A stretch of 64,000 nt of DNA from Psettodes erumei. Lineage: Eukaryota > Chordata > Actinopteri > Pleuronectiformes > Psettodidae. The notes under the pieces were generated by a model. The model saw only the letters and a list, made by a program, of their open reading frames with translations. It searched no databases and was not told the origin of the DNA. The DNA is taken from NCBI GenBank assembly GCA_016785225.1, contig JAFBJZ010000512.1, positions 4,563,001 through 4,627,000 of the forward strand. The letters are read 5' to 3'. The translations under genes were made by a program, and so were the position numbers. Shown piece by piece: positions 1-11,539 of this stretch; positions within the stretch are counted from its first letter, which is position 1; every line of letters starts with the position of its first letter.

Positions 1-1019
1 TGTCTTTTTACTTCTTTGTAAACAACTTCAGTAGCCATGTGCTCTCTTTTCCTCATTATTGTTTTTTTTGTAGTTATAGTTTAATTCATGGGCACATATT
101 TATTTATTTCACCACTAAATACCTTTTTAGAAATTCAATAAAAGTTCATTTTGAACACACAGTTCAGTTTACTGTGCAGTTCTAACTAACAATAATGTAC
201 AATATTAAACTATGCTCAGGGAAAAATTGGCAATAAACATGAATAAATGCGGGACACACGTACACCACAGGGTGGTAATGAGAACCAGGGACAGACGCCC
301 ATGGGAGCCTGTTGCTCCACTGCGCTCAGGTTATAAGGAGGGGGTGTTCTCCATTTTGGGGTTTCTGTTGGCTCTTGATGTGTTTCTCAGATTTTCCCCA
401 GTTTTCTTAGCGGTGGTTTGGTGGAGGAAGAGGGAGGGACGGAGCAAGGAATGAAGGACTTGAAGGGGGGCATTGAATGAATCCCAGCCGGATGGTAATA
501 GCGGGGTCGATGCTCCCACCAATTTTGCCTGCTCAGTACCACGGCCCTGCGCAACACTCGGCCAGCAGTTACTGATAGGAAGAGACAGGAGGAGAGAGGG
601 ATGAAAGGAGGAGTGGGAGGGAGAACGTAGAGTGAAGTAAAAATGAGAAACACAGATTAAAGAAGCGGGAAATGGAAGGACTCAACAGGAAAGAAAGAAA
701 TACGGCTCTGAGCAAATTACAAGGCCATAAAGGAACGGAAAAGGAGCGGCGGGTAAAAGAAATCACCAACTTTGTTCGGGAGAAACTCTCAAAGTCTCCC
801 CCTGGATTCAACCCGCAAGGAGTTCTTGAATTTTAAGGTCACGTTGAGCCAACGTCGCATGACGGTTGTCTGAGCGTTCGTGCTCCCGCTTCCCCCCGCC
901 GTTCTCTCTCCCAGGATTAATTACGGGGTGTCAGTCACAGCCGACGGCTCTCCCACGCTCCCTTGCTCCCCCCTGTTCACTCTGAGAGAGCGACAGGTAC
1001 AGCCAAAGGTAGTGTGAGT

Positions 1020-1027
<8 letters not shown>

Positions 1028-1062
<35 letters not shown>
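1028..1062. repeat. (GT)n microsatellite
   Basis: Uninterrupted GT dinucleotides in the intron upstream of the FN3-1 exon. Confidence 0.95.
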
Positions 1063-1063
<1 letters not shown>

Positions 1064-1397
1064 AATGTACCGAGAAGCACTGACGTGGTGGAATGTGTGT
1101 TTAAGACATCGTACGGTCGTAAAATTATATAGCGCTCTCGAAACTCTTATCATAGCAACAAACAAACAAAAATAATCTTTGTGAGGTGGTGATAGATACA
1201 CGCACACATACAAGGACACACACAGGGAAACACACACACTCCAACATATTTTAGTATATCTTTGAGGATATTACTGTCACATAAAAGGATTAACATCTCC
1301 ATCTTGAGAAACACTCATGTATTTGCTTTCTTTCCGGGAGCGAGAGGAGAAGACTGACACCCGACCTAACACGTCTTTGCATGAAACTGGAGCCAGG

Positions 1398-1703
1398 GCG
1401 CAGTTAGCTTAGCGTAGCATTAAGATCGAAAGCACGGAGAAACAGCTAGCTTGGCTCCATCTGATGGAAAAGAAATCAGCCTGCCAGTACCTATGAGGCT
1501 CACCTTAGTTTGATTTGTACAAAAACCAAAGCGTGAAGTTTTCCCTCCACTTTCTGACAGTTAGCTGAACCTTTTTCAGGAGACGGTTAGCTTAGCTAAG
1601 CTAACCGTCTCCTGGCTCCGGCTTTGTAGTTAGCGTACAGACACTAGAGCAGTACTGAGGAGTCAAAGTGCATTTTCCCAAAATGTCAAACTATTGCTTT
1701 ATT
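1398..1703 (+). repeat. Dispersed teleost repeat of the TTAGCTTAGC type
   Basis: It reads GTTAGCTTAGCGTAGCATTAA, AACAGCTAGCTTGGCTC, later GGCTCCGGCTTTGTAGTTAGC and ends near AAAATGTCAAACTATTGCTTT. I recognise this layout from many percomorph sequences as a short non-autonomous element, but I cannot give its library name. A second, reversed copy at 12856-12923 supports it being a repeat. No protein is encoded. Confidence 0.7.
1577..1614. repeat. Perfect 38-bp palindrome with no spacer
   Basis: The arm CAGGAGACGGTTAGCTTAG (1577-1595) is followed directly by its exact reverse complement (1596-1614). It lies inside the dispersed repeat and could extrude as a cruciform or form an RNA hairpin in the pre-mRNA. 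Confidence 0.95.
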
Positions 1704-3409
1704 TCGCCAAACATCCAAAGTAACAAATGTCTCCAAAGAGCGCACGCACTCTCAGACATTGTCCAGAAACATTAATATCACTTCAGCTTGCCTTATGCTG
1801 ACTCAAATCCAGATAACAGCAGAATTATAGCTTTATAATGCAGTTGGGTATTACAAGGTAGTCGAGGTTAGTTGAACCTAGCACACTGACAAAGGCACTG
1901 TTATAATGACGAGTGAGTGCAGGCGCCTTAATTTAGAAACCCCATCTGTAACTTGTTCCCATCGTCGGCGAAGTGGACGGAGGGAATTAGGTGGAAGAGA
2001 GAAGTGAGGAAAAGCAGTGCTTCATCACAATTTTTAATGAGAATTTATTAATAGGTTTTCATCGAAGGCTGCGGCTGGTGGGGGAAGCTCAGTGACGCTG
2101 ATATTAATGCAGAGCGCCCCGCGTCCTTTCATCTCACTGCTCTCGCTGTTACAGACTCGCTGGGTCATTTTTCGATTAGAGACGCCGCTCCTGTTTCGTG
2201 ATCATCCGTTTTGCGTCCCCTTCCTGCCTCCATCCAGACCTGCCCCTTTCCGTACCACTCGATGGCTTTCTACTCCCTGGGTGAACATACGGCGTTTGTC
2301 TTCTCCCTCTGTCCATCTCCTTCCGCACAAAAACGGCACTTCCTCGTCCCCATTGGTACGGCGACGCTCGCGAGCAAAGGCGCCCTTGGTCCTCCACGGG
2401 TGACCGTGCGCGCACGCTCCAATGCGCCATCCCCTCCGCTGCTCTCCGTGTCTCTGTGAAATCACTCATTGCCACTCTGCTCCTCCAAAAATAACACTGA
2501 TAATTAATTTCCGTTGTGAAATGAATCGGCTGTGGACTGACTGGCTTTCATATTTCACCCCGCATCGATCCCACCCTCCACCCGCCGCCCCCACCCCCCT
2601 CCCAGCCTGCTCGCATGCGCTCCATTAGTCAGGGAGAGGGCGAGCGAGACGGGGAGAGAAAGGGCGAGGGAGAGTTAAGTCAATTACCGCCGCTTATGTT
2701 TGAAAGCAAACACAAAAAAACACATTCATTACAGTAGAGCTGACATGTAAATTGGAATTGATGAGCAGGGGAGTTTGTGTCACATAAAGTGTCTGTGGAG
2801 CTGCTCCCACAATGAACTAGAGCGGGTAGTTCTTTTTTTTTTTTTTTAAGTCAAAGCAGAAACTTAATAACAGGGTCCAAAGCAAACTTTCTCTAAAGTT
2901 ATTGAGTGGGTGCCATAAAGCCCCGCTGTTAGCAGCGGGCTCAGGCTCGCTGCCACCTCCAGCTGATTCCACATATGAATGGGAAAGAAATCTGCCGGCC
3001 TATTGGATTTCAGTTAACATGCTGAATTAACTGGAGTGAAATTGGATCCTCCCTTGCTGTAATGGACAGGGCATTAAGAGGGAATTCAAGAAGCCTCTGC
3101 TCCCAATCAAGCCGGACAACCCGGTCAATTACGCATTCACATCTTTGTATATGTGCATGTATGGACAGAATTAATTACATCGCAGACTTTACCAGAAGCT
3201 CACTGTTAACATTATGATCAGCAATTTGTTGTAATCTTTAAAAAAAACAAATGTTTCATGTGATCACAGAAATAATGTTTCACTTTCGGCTCCATTTTTC
3301 AATAGTAACCATTATAAATATTAGTGTAATTCTGTACCTGCACAGCATTTGGCGTCGAACCGCATCTGGCAGTAACTTCAGCTCTTTCCCTTTTCTTCCT
3401 CCTCCGTAG

Positions 3410-3745
3410 GTCCTCCGTCGGCGCCTGTTCACCTCATCTCCAATGTGAACGAGACCTCTGTAAACCTGGAATGGAGTCCGCCCCGGAGCTCAGGGGGACG
3501 CCAGGACCTGACATACAATGTGGTGTGTAAGCGCTGCGGGCCCGACGGCCGGCGCTGTCAGCCCTGTGGCAACGGCATCCACTTCAGCCCCCAGCAGCTG
3601 AGCCTGAAGGGAACCAAGGTGTCCATCAACGAGCTGCAGGCCCACACCAACTACACCTTCGAGGTGTGGGCGGTGAACGGAGTCTCGCCTCAGAGCCCAG
3701 GGCCAGAGCAGGCTGTGTCAGTGACCGTCACCACCAACCAGGCCG
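3410..3745 (+). CDS. epha4: epha4 exon encoding first fibronectin III domain
   Basis: This 336-bp exon is flanked by a CCTCCGTAG acceptor and a G|GTAAG donor. It starts with the last two bases of a split codon (probably Arg) and ends in phase 1. The translation begins PPSAPVHLISNVNETSVNLEW and ends VSVTVTTNQA, the first FN3 domain of Eph receptors. It keeps the core Trp of the B strand, the CKRC and CQPCG cysteine motifs typical of EphA FN3-1, and NYTFEVWAVNGVS. The length equals the usual fifth coding exon of Eph genes. The NETS and NYTF sequons are potential N-glycosylation sites. The exon is GC-rich, in contrast to the surrounding intron. Confidence 0.95.
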
Positions 3746-6535
3746 GTAAGACAATCAGACATGGCTTGAATGAGCTGGTGTTTAGTTCCATAACAGATGT
3801 GACAGCCTGCCAAATAATGGACTTCTTTGCCTTGAAGTGCAGCATCAGTTAGCTAATATTTCTTGCAAGTATTCAATAGTCTGTCAAAGTGCAACCTCAG
3901 TGGAGGTTAAAGGCTTCCCATTGATTACCATTGTAGCATCGATTAATTCAGCAATAAATAAGTGTTATGTTGATCTGACTGGATGGGGCAACACTGATTG
4001 CCCTGATATATCGACGTGCCAATATATTCTCAACCCCATTAATTATGTCATGCTAGCTCTGTTTGAGACACTGCACTGGATCCTCATCCCAGGCCAAGAA
4101 ATATTGTACGGTAGCAGTCATATATAACTAAACATGACTGCCCTTCTGTACCATGGTCACAGAAACGGGGTGTTTCTGATTGGCTGTAAAATAGAGAGAA
4201 CAAAAGGTTCATTTTTGATCTTGGAAGCTTTTGACAAACAAAATCTCAGCCCGAGCTCCACTCAGCAGCTGGTATGGGGCTTCAGTTTCAGATGATGAAC
4301 CTCAGCCGATGCAGGTTTGCCAAGTTGTCATGGAAATGTAGATGTTCAAATTTCCATTTTTCCCAAGCACTTAAAGGGCTTCTTGCACGCCATCTGAACA
4401 TCTTGGACCGATCGACTGCATTTCCTCAGCAGCGTTATTCCCTCTCTGGAAGAAGATAGTGTAGTAGTGTTCATGAGCTCGCTGTTTTCATCAGTCGGTA
4501 GATCAGACTGATCCAGAAGAGGCTTTTTTAACTCACCTTCGCTGCATGGCGTTCAACCCCTTGACCTCTCATCAGTTATTTTCCATTCAAGAGGACAGAT
4601 CCTCGTCGTTTATTACTTAACTCGCTAAATTTGAGAAACAAAGTTAATTTCTCGACTTGTCTGTGCATATGAAAGAGAGAGCATTTGTTGGAGAGGCTTT
4701 GTGCAGGATTACATTTGATGCAGAGCACAGGTTGGTTACACTGAGCGCTTGAAGTCCTTTTTTTTGGGGGGGGCAGCAATCTGCGTGTCAAAACATGTTT
4801 ATTAAAGCTGTGAATAATTTGGGCGAAGGCTGGGTGATTATTGAGGAGGATGATGGATTCTCTGCAGCGGGAAATGATTTTCTGCAATATTTCACTTGAG
4901 TTTTGCATAATTAGGCATGAAAAGCCTCGGCTGAAGATAGGGGGCAACGTGCTATATTTAGCTCTCCGGCTAATGAATTAGATGAGTTGTATTGATCTGC
5001 GGAGGCTTCATTACAAATGCGGCTGGATTGTGTGTGTTTGCGTGTATATAATTACTCTAGTAGAATACACCCATGAATACAGCCTCTCCTCCAGAGCTGG
5101 AGAAGAGCCCTCTAGCCTGGGGTTGCGTTCAAAGCCTCCTGTTGTTTTGTCATTTAGCCATTTTGTAACTGGTTGTTGTGCAAATGGATTTTATGACCCT
5201 GGCCCTTTCTCTTCATCCCTCCCTTCGCTCCTCCTCTTATAGCCGATCATTACCTTGGTCTTCTTTACAGCTCTGCTCTTGGGTGGTAAGCTAAGTGCCC
5301 TTTTGTGTCTTTTTTTACCACTAATTTCCATCCATGGGAAAAGCGAATACCTTGAATAGGGCTTGGACTGGCAATTTAAGGACACAGGGGCTTGATTTAT
5401 CAGCCAGGGTCAGGAGGATAGAGACGAATGGCTGTGCTGCCTGTGGGAGAGCAGTGACTCCTGCCAGACAGGCATGTGTGGGAGCTGTAACGGAACGCGC
5501 CCCTGAGTCCGGGCCGATGGCTCCTCGCAGTGTGGTCGCACCGATGCGCGATTGTGCAAAAACTCCAAAGTGCGCACACGGATTCATACACGAGTAAAAC
5601 GCACACGGTGATGTCCCCCTGAGGTTGCTCGGGGGGCTTATCTGCTGACTTCAAGTTGCAAGATATAGATGATGTTGCCTTTGGCTCCTTGCTTTTGCAT
5701 GTTTCACAACTGTTCCCCTGGATTAGTTATATGAAGCTTGCAGCTGGAGGCTCCATTATGATGTGTGTGTGTGTGTGTGTGTGCGCGCACACAGATCTGA
5801 CCGCATTCTTGGCTATAAGTGAGAAAAATGTTTGACACCGAATTTTTGTGCACACACGGACAGAGACGGTCGACGTTTACCCCCTCAGACAATGTCTTCT
5901 ATGTGTCTGCGTGTGTGTGCATGCGTCTATTCTAATTTTTGTGCCTGTGTATGTGTGTGTGTGTGTGTCAAAGAGAATAGCTCCAGACTGATTGGATTTC
6001 TTACTGCTAATGCTCGGTAGGGGCTTTGGAAGATCTGGTTTCAGCCGCTGGTAATCCAGCCAGTCATCTGCGGCTGTCCCTCTCTCTGTATCGCCTCCCC
6101 TCATCCAGACACCGTGGATTACACATTTATTATGATAGATTTATTAGGATTTATAAGTGCCGTGGAAAAGACACCCACACCACCGCCTTTCCATAAAAGT
6201 TCAAATTTCGGCTACGGAGGAAGAAGTCAGGCAGGCAGGTTGGAAGGGGTGGGATGCTCACTGTGTTTTGGCATGAAAAGAGACGTGGACGAGGCCGAGG
6301 CCGAGGGCAACGCCGGAGGGCAAAAATTAAGACGAGCGTCGCCGAGTGCGCGCCAGGAGGTCAGACTCCACATCTCGCCGTGAACAATTCCGCTGTCGTA
6401 AATCTGCCGGGGGTGTAACCCTTTCACCCGGGCTGCATGATGGGAAGGGAGGGGAGGAGGACGGGATGTCCAAGCTTTGAACTGACCCCTGGCTGTAAAT
6501 GGATGTGTTTTCCCCTTTTATGGGATCAAGCACTT

Positions 6536-6571
<36 letters not shown>

Positions 6572-9500
6572 GGAGAAAGTGGGGAAGGAGAGAGTCCGAG
6601 TGAAAGGTGTTTATGTCTCCATACAAAATACTTGGCAGGCTTAGGTGACTAAAAGAGAATTAGTGCATGAGAGAGTCTGTGTGTGTGTGGTGGGGGGCAC
6701 GTCTGTCAGCAAACATGTGTGCGAGTTTCCATCTCTCTTGCAAACCGGACAGACGTACATGTGGAAATGCATTCGGGGAGATGGAAGCAGGCTTTATAGG
6801 CGGGGGGGAGGATCTTGTACGCAGGAGCCATTTTCTCGCCACCCTGAAAAACGGCTCCCTCCTCGGCCGTTTTTCCTCGGCGGCAGCGAAATTGAGTGAC
6901 TCCTATCTGGCAACCAGGCTCCAATCTGGCAACCACATGCGCGCCGAGGCCCCTGTCTCTTCTAATGTCAAGCTGTAATCGACCGCACATTCGCGCAACT
7001 GCTCGCGCCGAACCGCAGCTGTTCCTCGCAGCACAAATACTCTGTGATGAACACACTCGCGAAGACAAACTCACTCACTCAACAAACTGCGTTCGCTGCA
7101 CAAAAAAAAAAAAAAAATTGCCTCACAACCTCCGCTGTTGTCTCGCTTGGTTGGTTTTCCAAACCTCCATGTGCAGCACCTCTGCAGGGTTTTACTCATT
7201 ATAATGTGCGCAGAGGTAGTCATGATTGAGGTGTTTGCTGTCTGTGTGAGATAATGCGACTAGGTGTATTTTTTTTTTTCTGTGTGAATTTCTATCTTTC
7301 TGTTTGCATAATGAGGTCCTCTGTGTTGCCGTGTGTGTGTGTCTTTGCGCGCAAATGTTGCAGGCTGTGAGGAGCTGTTTGGGAGTGCACGTGTCTGAAA
7401 TGAGATCTGAATATTCATTGTGTTTGACACTCATTATTCCGCCATCATTTTAGCCCGCACGTTCAGGAGGAAGCGAGAAATTGCAGACCTGCCCCACATT
7501 TTTAAAATTCGTCCACAAAGGCGCCGTCTCGTCTGCCCGAGCTGCAGCCCCAGGTTCAACTTTCCTGTCTTCGGGATAGGTCAGGTCTGCATCTGCTTTG
7601 CGCACGCACGGCTCGGCAATATTCTAAGTTTGTATGTGTATCGGTTTGCTTTATAGGGCAATCCTCGGGCTGATTTATCTGTAACAAGTCGGAAAACTCG
7701 GCCTTGATGGATCGCTTTATTTCGCGTCTGGGTTGCCGTCTCGCGTAGTGAACCTCAGAAGGGGACTGCTGAGGAAATCACTCATCTTTATCCCCACATT
7801 AGTCGAGGGAAAAATAAAAACGCAACAAGAGGAGGGGAACGCGATTAAAGCGCCATATCTGTCATCTTTGGGGGAAAGATGGATGTGTGGATTACCTCCG
7901 GGGAGCGAAAGCCCGTGACCCCTCTGGGGTTTTCTTACCGAGCTGGAGCGTTCTCGGTCAGCCCCAGGAGGGCCTTCAAATTGGCTCTGGCTGCTGGGTA
8001 AGATTGATCGGGGGGATACAAATGGCCGCCATCTAATTGTTTAACAGAGACGCAACACATTAGGCCAACAGGATGACACAACCTTGGGTAAATCTATTTA
8101 CCAGGAGATGTCTGCAATCCCATCCCTCTCTATCTCCATCCTCACCCACCACCGCACCCCCCACCGGTCACAAAGCCTCCGCCCCCCCCTCTCCCCCTCC
8201 CTCTTGCTGCCTCTTCACCCCATTGAAACTCTATCCATGGCTGCTGCTTGAATTCCAGGCCTGTTTGAACTCTATCCCCGGCTAAAAGCAGGGCTTTGTT
8301 AGCATTAGCTCGAAGGCTAGGCTCCCTGGAGCCCCCGGTCAAAGCGATGGGCATGTATATAATGTCATAAATAATCCAATTATGATCGGTGGACCGCTGA
8401 CCCCTCATTAATCATCCCACTGTAATTTTTTAAAAGGCAGATGGTCAGAAATGAGTAAGGTTGCAGCATCTCTGGGTACCATAGTTCAAAGATTCATTCC
8501 TTGTGAACATGTAAGAGCAGATGCCGCTATGAAATGCTACCTGGGCATCACCGAAAGTGCTTTGTGTGTGTGTGTGTGTGTGCGTGATGCTTTTCTTCTG
8601 GCCTTGCAGAGATGAGGGAGATTGTTTGGAAGCCTGCTTGCGTATGAACGTCTCCTACAGGGACTGGTCGACTCCCCACAGGGAGGGTTTGTGCGCACCT
8701 GCGCTGCTGCGTTTCATCCGTGTAACCTTTTGGTCGCCAGGCTATAACTCCGCCCATCCCCACGTATCTCCTTGCCTGCCCAAATCTCGATCCGCAGCGC
8801 TGTCTCTCCTACGCCTCGGGACTTCTCTCTGTAGCGTCGAGTGTGCGTGATCCAATTTTAGTGTTGTCATAGTCCCCGAAGATAGGTTTTGATTTGTGCA
8901 GCGGTGACACGCCAGAGGGAGGGGACGCGCGTGCGCCATTATCTGTGCTTTAACCTTCACATGTTAAAAGCGTCTGAACGCAGATAGTGCGGCTGCTTGA
9001 ATTATGGCCTCATTATCAGCTGCGGCAGAGAGGGGTTGAGATAAGATCGCTCGCTGCGAGCTTTAATGAAAACCAATTGATTTGCTCTCTTGAAGAAAAA
9101 AAAAAGAAGAAGCAATGACGGTGAGCTCATTTTGAGCTCTCTGAGGCGGACTTGGTAGCAATGTAAGGTTTTCCGGGGTGACCTGGGAATCTGCAGAAAA
9201 TAAAGCCAGACATTATTTTGACAGCTTGTATAAAGAGTGGCTGAGACGCGAGCACCAGCCAAGAGAAAATTGGATCAGGTTTATGGATACCAACCATTAG
9301 TTCAGAAATATTAGTACATTAGAACTGCTGCACATTCTAGCTGTAGCGATTCGGCCGTACACAGCTCTGCAACGCCTCAGCTTTTGAATGGAAGCCAAGT
9401 TCAAGACAAATGGAAGTGATTGCCTTGTGGCCTGGCCCACTCTGTGAATTTCTCAGCAGGAGCAGAGAGTGGGGGATTTAGGAGAGCAACACAAAACAGA

Positions 9501-11470
9501 CTCGGTGTCTCCAAGGCTAAAATGCAACATGGAGGACAGGGAGACAGCAGTGGGATCAAATTGTTTTCTTTTTTTCCCTTCCACCAGCTCCATCTCCGGT
9601 GACGTCCATCCAGGCGAAGGATATCACAAGACACACCATCTCTCTGTCCTGGCAGCCACCTGATAGAGCCAACGGGGTCATCTTGGAGTATGAAGTCAAG
9701 TACTATGAGAAGGTGAGGGGTCCCAGGGGAGATGTCGTCTCCGCTGATGAAGTAGTCCCCGTAACAGCAATGTGTTCCAGCGTACAGTGAGAAAGCCACA
9801 CCTGATCGGTTTTCCTCTGTCTCACTACAATCCATCATCCCCAGGACCAAAATGAAAGAAGCTACCGAATCATCAAAACAACATCAAGGAACACTGACAT
9901 CAAGGGCCTCACCCCGCTCACTTCCTACGTGTTCCACGTGCGCGCTCGCACGGCAGCCGGCTACGGGGAATTCAGCGGCCCGTTTGAGTTCATGACCAAC
10001 TCCGGTGAGTTCAGCCACGCCGCCTCTCGCCTTAATGACATCAGCGCGGCGCAGAGCCAGGGAGAGGCTCCATGCCAGCGCCGTCGAGCGCCGTTTCCGC
10101 AAAATCCTGTGATGATGGCGTCTTTTACGAGTTTGTCTCTTTCATTGTAGAGTCATTAATCAACATAGCTGTCATCTCTCCAAGATAAATGATATTGTGC
10201 TCCAGCACCTGACTGGCAATTTGAGCAGCCCCCATTATTCAAGTTGCAATGAGTCTCAGTGGATGCGCCAGCTAAGGTTCAAGTTATATGGGTTTTTGAG
10301 GAATGATACCATATCTGACATTTTTAGTTGGGAGCTGCTGAGAGCTACTTTTTTGCTTCTCGTCTGTGGCCTTAAATGGGAGCATTTTAAAGCCAAAAAA
10401 TATACATTCAGTTCAACTAGACTGTGGAAGTCTATAAAACCCCAGGACAACAACATTAACAGCGCTCACGCGGATGGACTCCGATAACAATTTCAAATTA
10501 GCCCCTGAATCCTCGCTGACCTGCTGGAGGGTCAGTCATTACAGACTCATGCAGTGCCACCAAAAACTTCCCAAAACCCACAGAACATTATTTTCAATTC
10601 TTGCGGCGATCCCAAAGTTTCCAATGATTTTTTGTCAGTGGAATAGTTCAGCCAAAAAAAAAAGCTGATATAAAATACATTTAACACTGTTAGACAGGGT
10701 GGAATTTCAGCAACCTTAAAACTACGTAAGGGGAAATGAACTGGAAGTTAAGGAGCTGGAATTAATTCAGGTGAAGAGCCCAGACAAACACTTTGGAATT
10801 CATCGATGCAGCAATAATACGTTATAAAGGAAACCTAAGCTTAACTGCTTACTTTTCATTAACATCCCTGCATTACCTCAGCAAATATTATTCCACACAA
10901 TGTCGACTGTCACGGGCGGATTGTGATGTAGAGGAGACGAGGACAGGGAGGCACTGTAAACCCAGGTGTCCCCTTTGTGATGTAGATGGAGACGGCGGCG
11001 CATGATAATGACACGGTCAAGCTCACACCCTAATGGGCCCTCATTGTCTCTCAATGAAGCATGCAGAACAGTCGAATTTATAGTGGGGAGGGTGGTGGTG
11101 GTGGAGTGGGTTGTAAAATGCAGGAATAGGAAACAAGGACAAACATTGTGCGGGTGCAGCGATACTGACTGTGCTCTTTGTCTCTGTCCGACCCCCCCCC
11201 AAACTTATTTCCTTTCTTTCTCCACAGTCCCGGCCCCCATTATCGGCGATGGGGCCAACTCTACAGTGTTACTGGTGTCAGTGGTAGGCAGCGTGGTCCT
11301 CCTCCTCATCCTCATCAGCGCCTTCGTCATCAGCCGAAGGTGAGTCTAACCCCCCCCACCCCCCACCCCCACCCCTTCTGCTCTCTGTCTCTACCTCTTT
11401 CCTCCCAGGTGAGGGATGTCTTGCTTAGGGACGGGAAGAGTAGCTGTCAGGAGATGGAAGTCACTCAAAA

Positions 11471-11539
<69 letters not shown>

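Larger units (their letters stand above)
1..3409 (+). other. epha4: epha4 intron before the FN3-1 exon (3' part)
   Basis: I looked for the preceding 156-bp Cys-rich/EGF-like exon and did not find it, so the intron is at least 3.4 kb. It holds a (GT)n run at 1028-1062, a dispersed repeat with a perfect palindrome (1398-1703) and a CT-rich block at 2200-2620. The 2960-3130 stretch is non-repetitive and could be a conserved element. Otherwise nothing is recognisable. Confidence 0.8.

Noticed and set aside
1..3409. Search for the 156-bp Cys-rich/EGF-like epha4 exon
   Set aside because: No frame with the expected Cys pattern next to AG and GT sites was found, so the exon must be further left.
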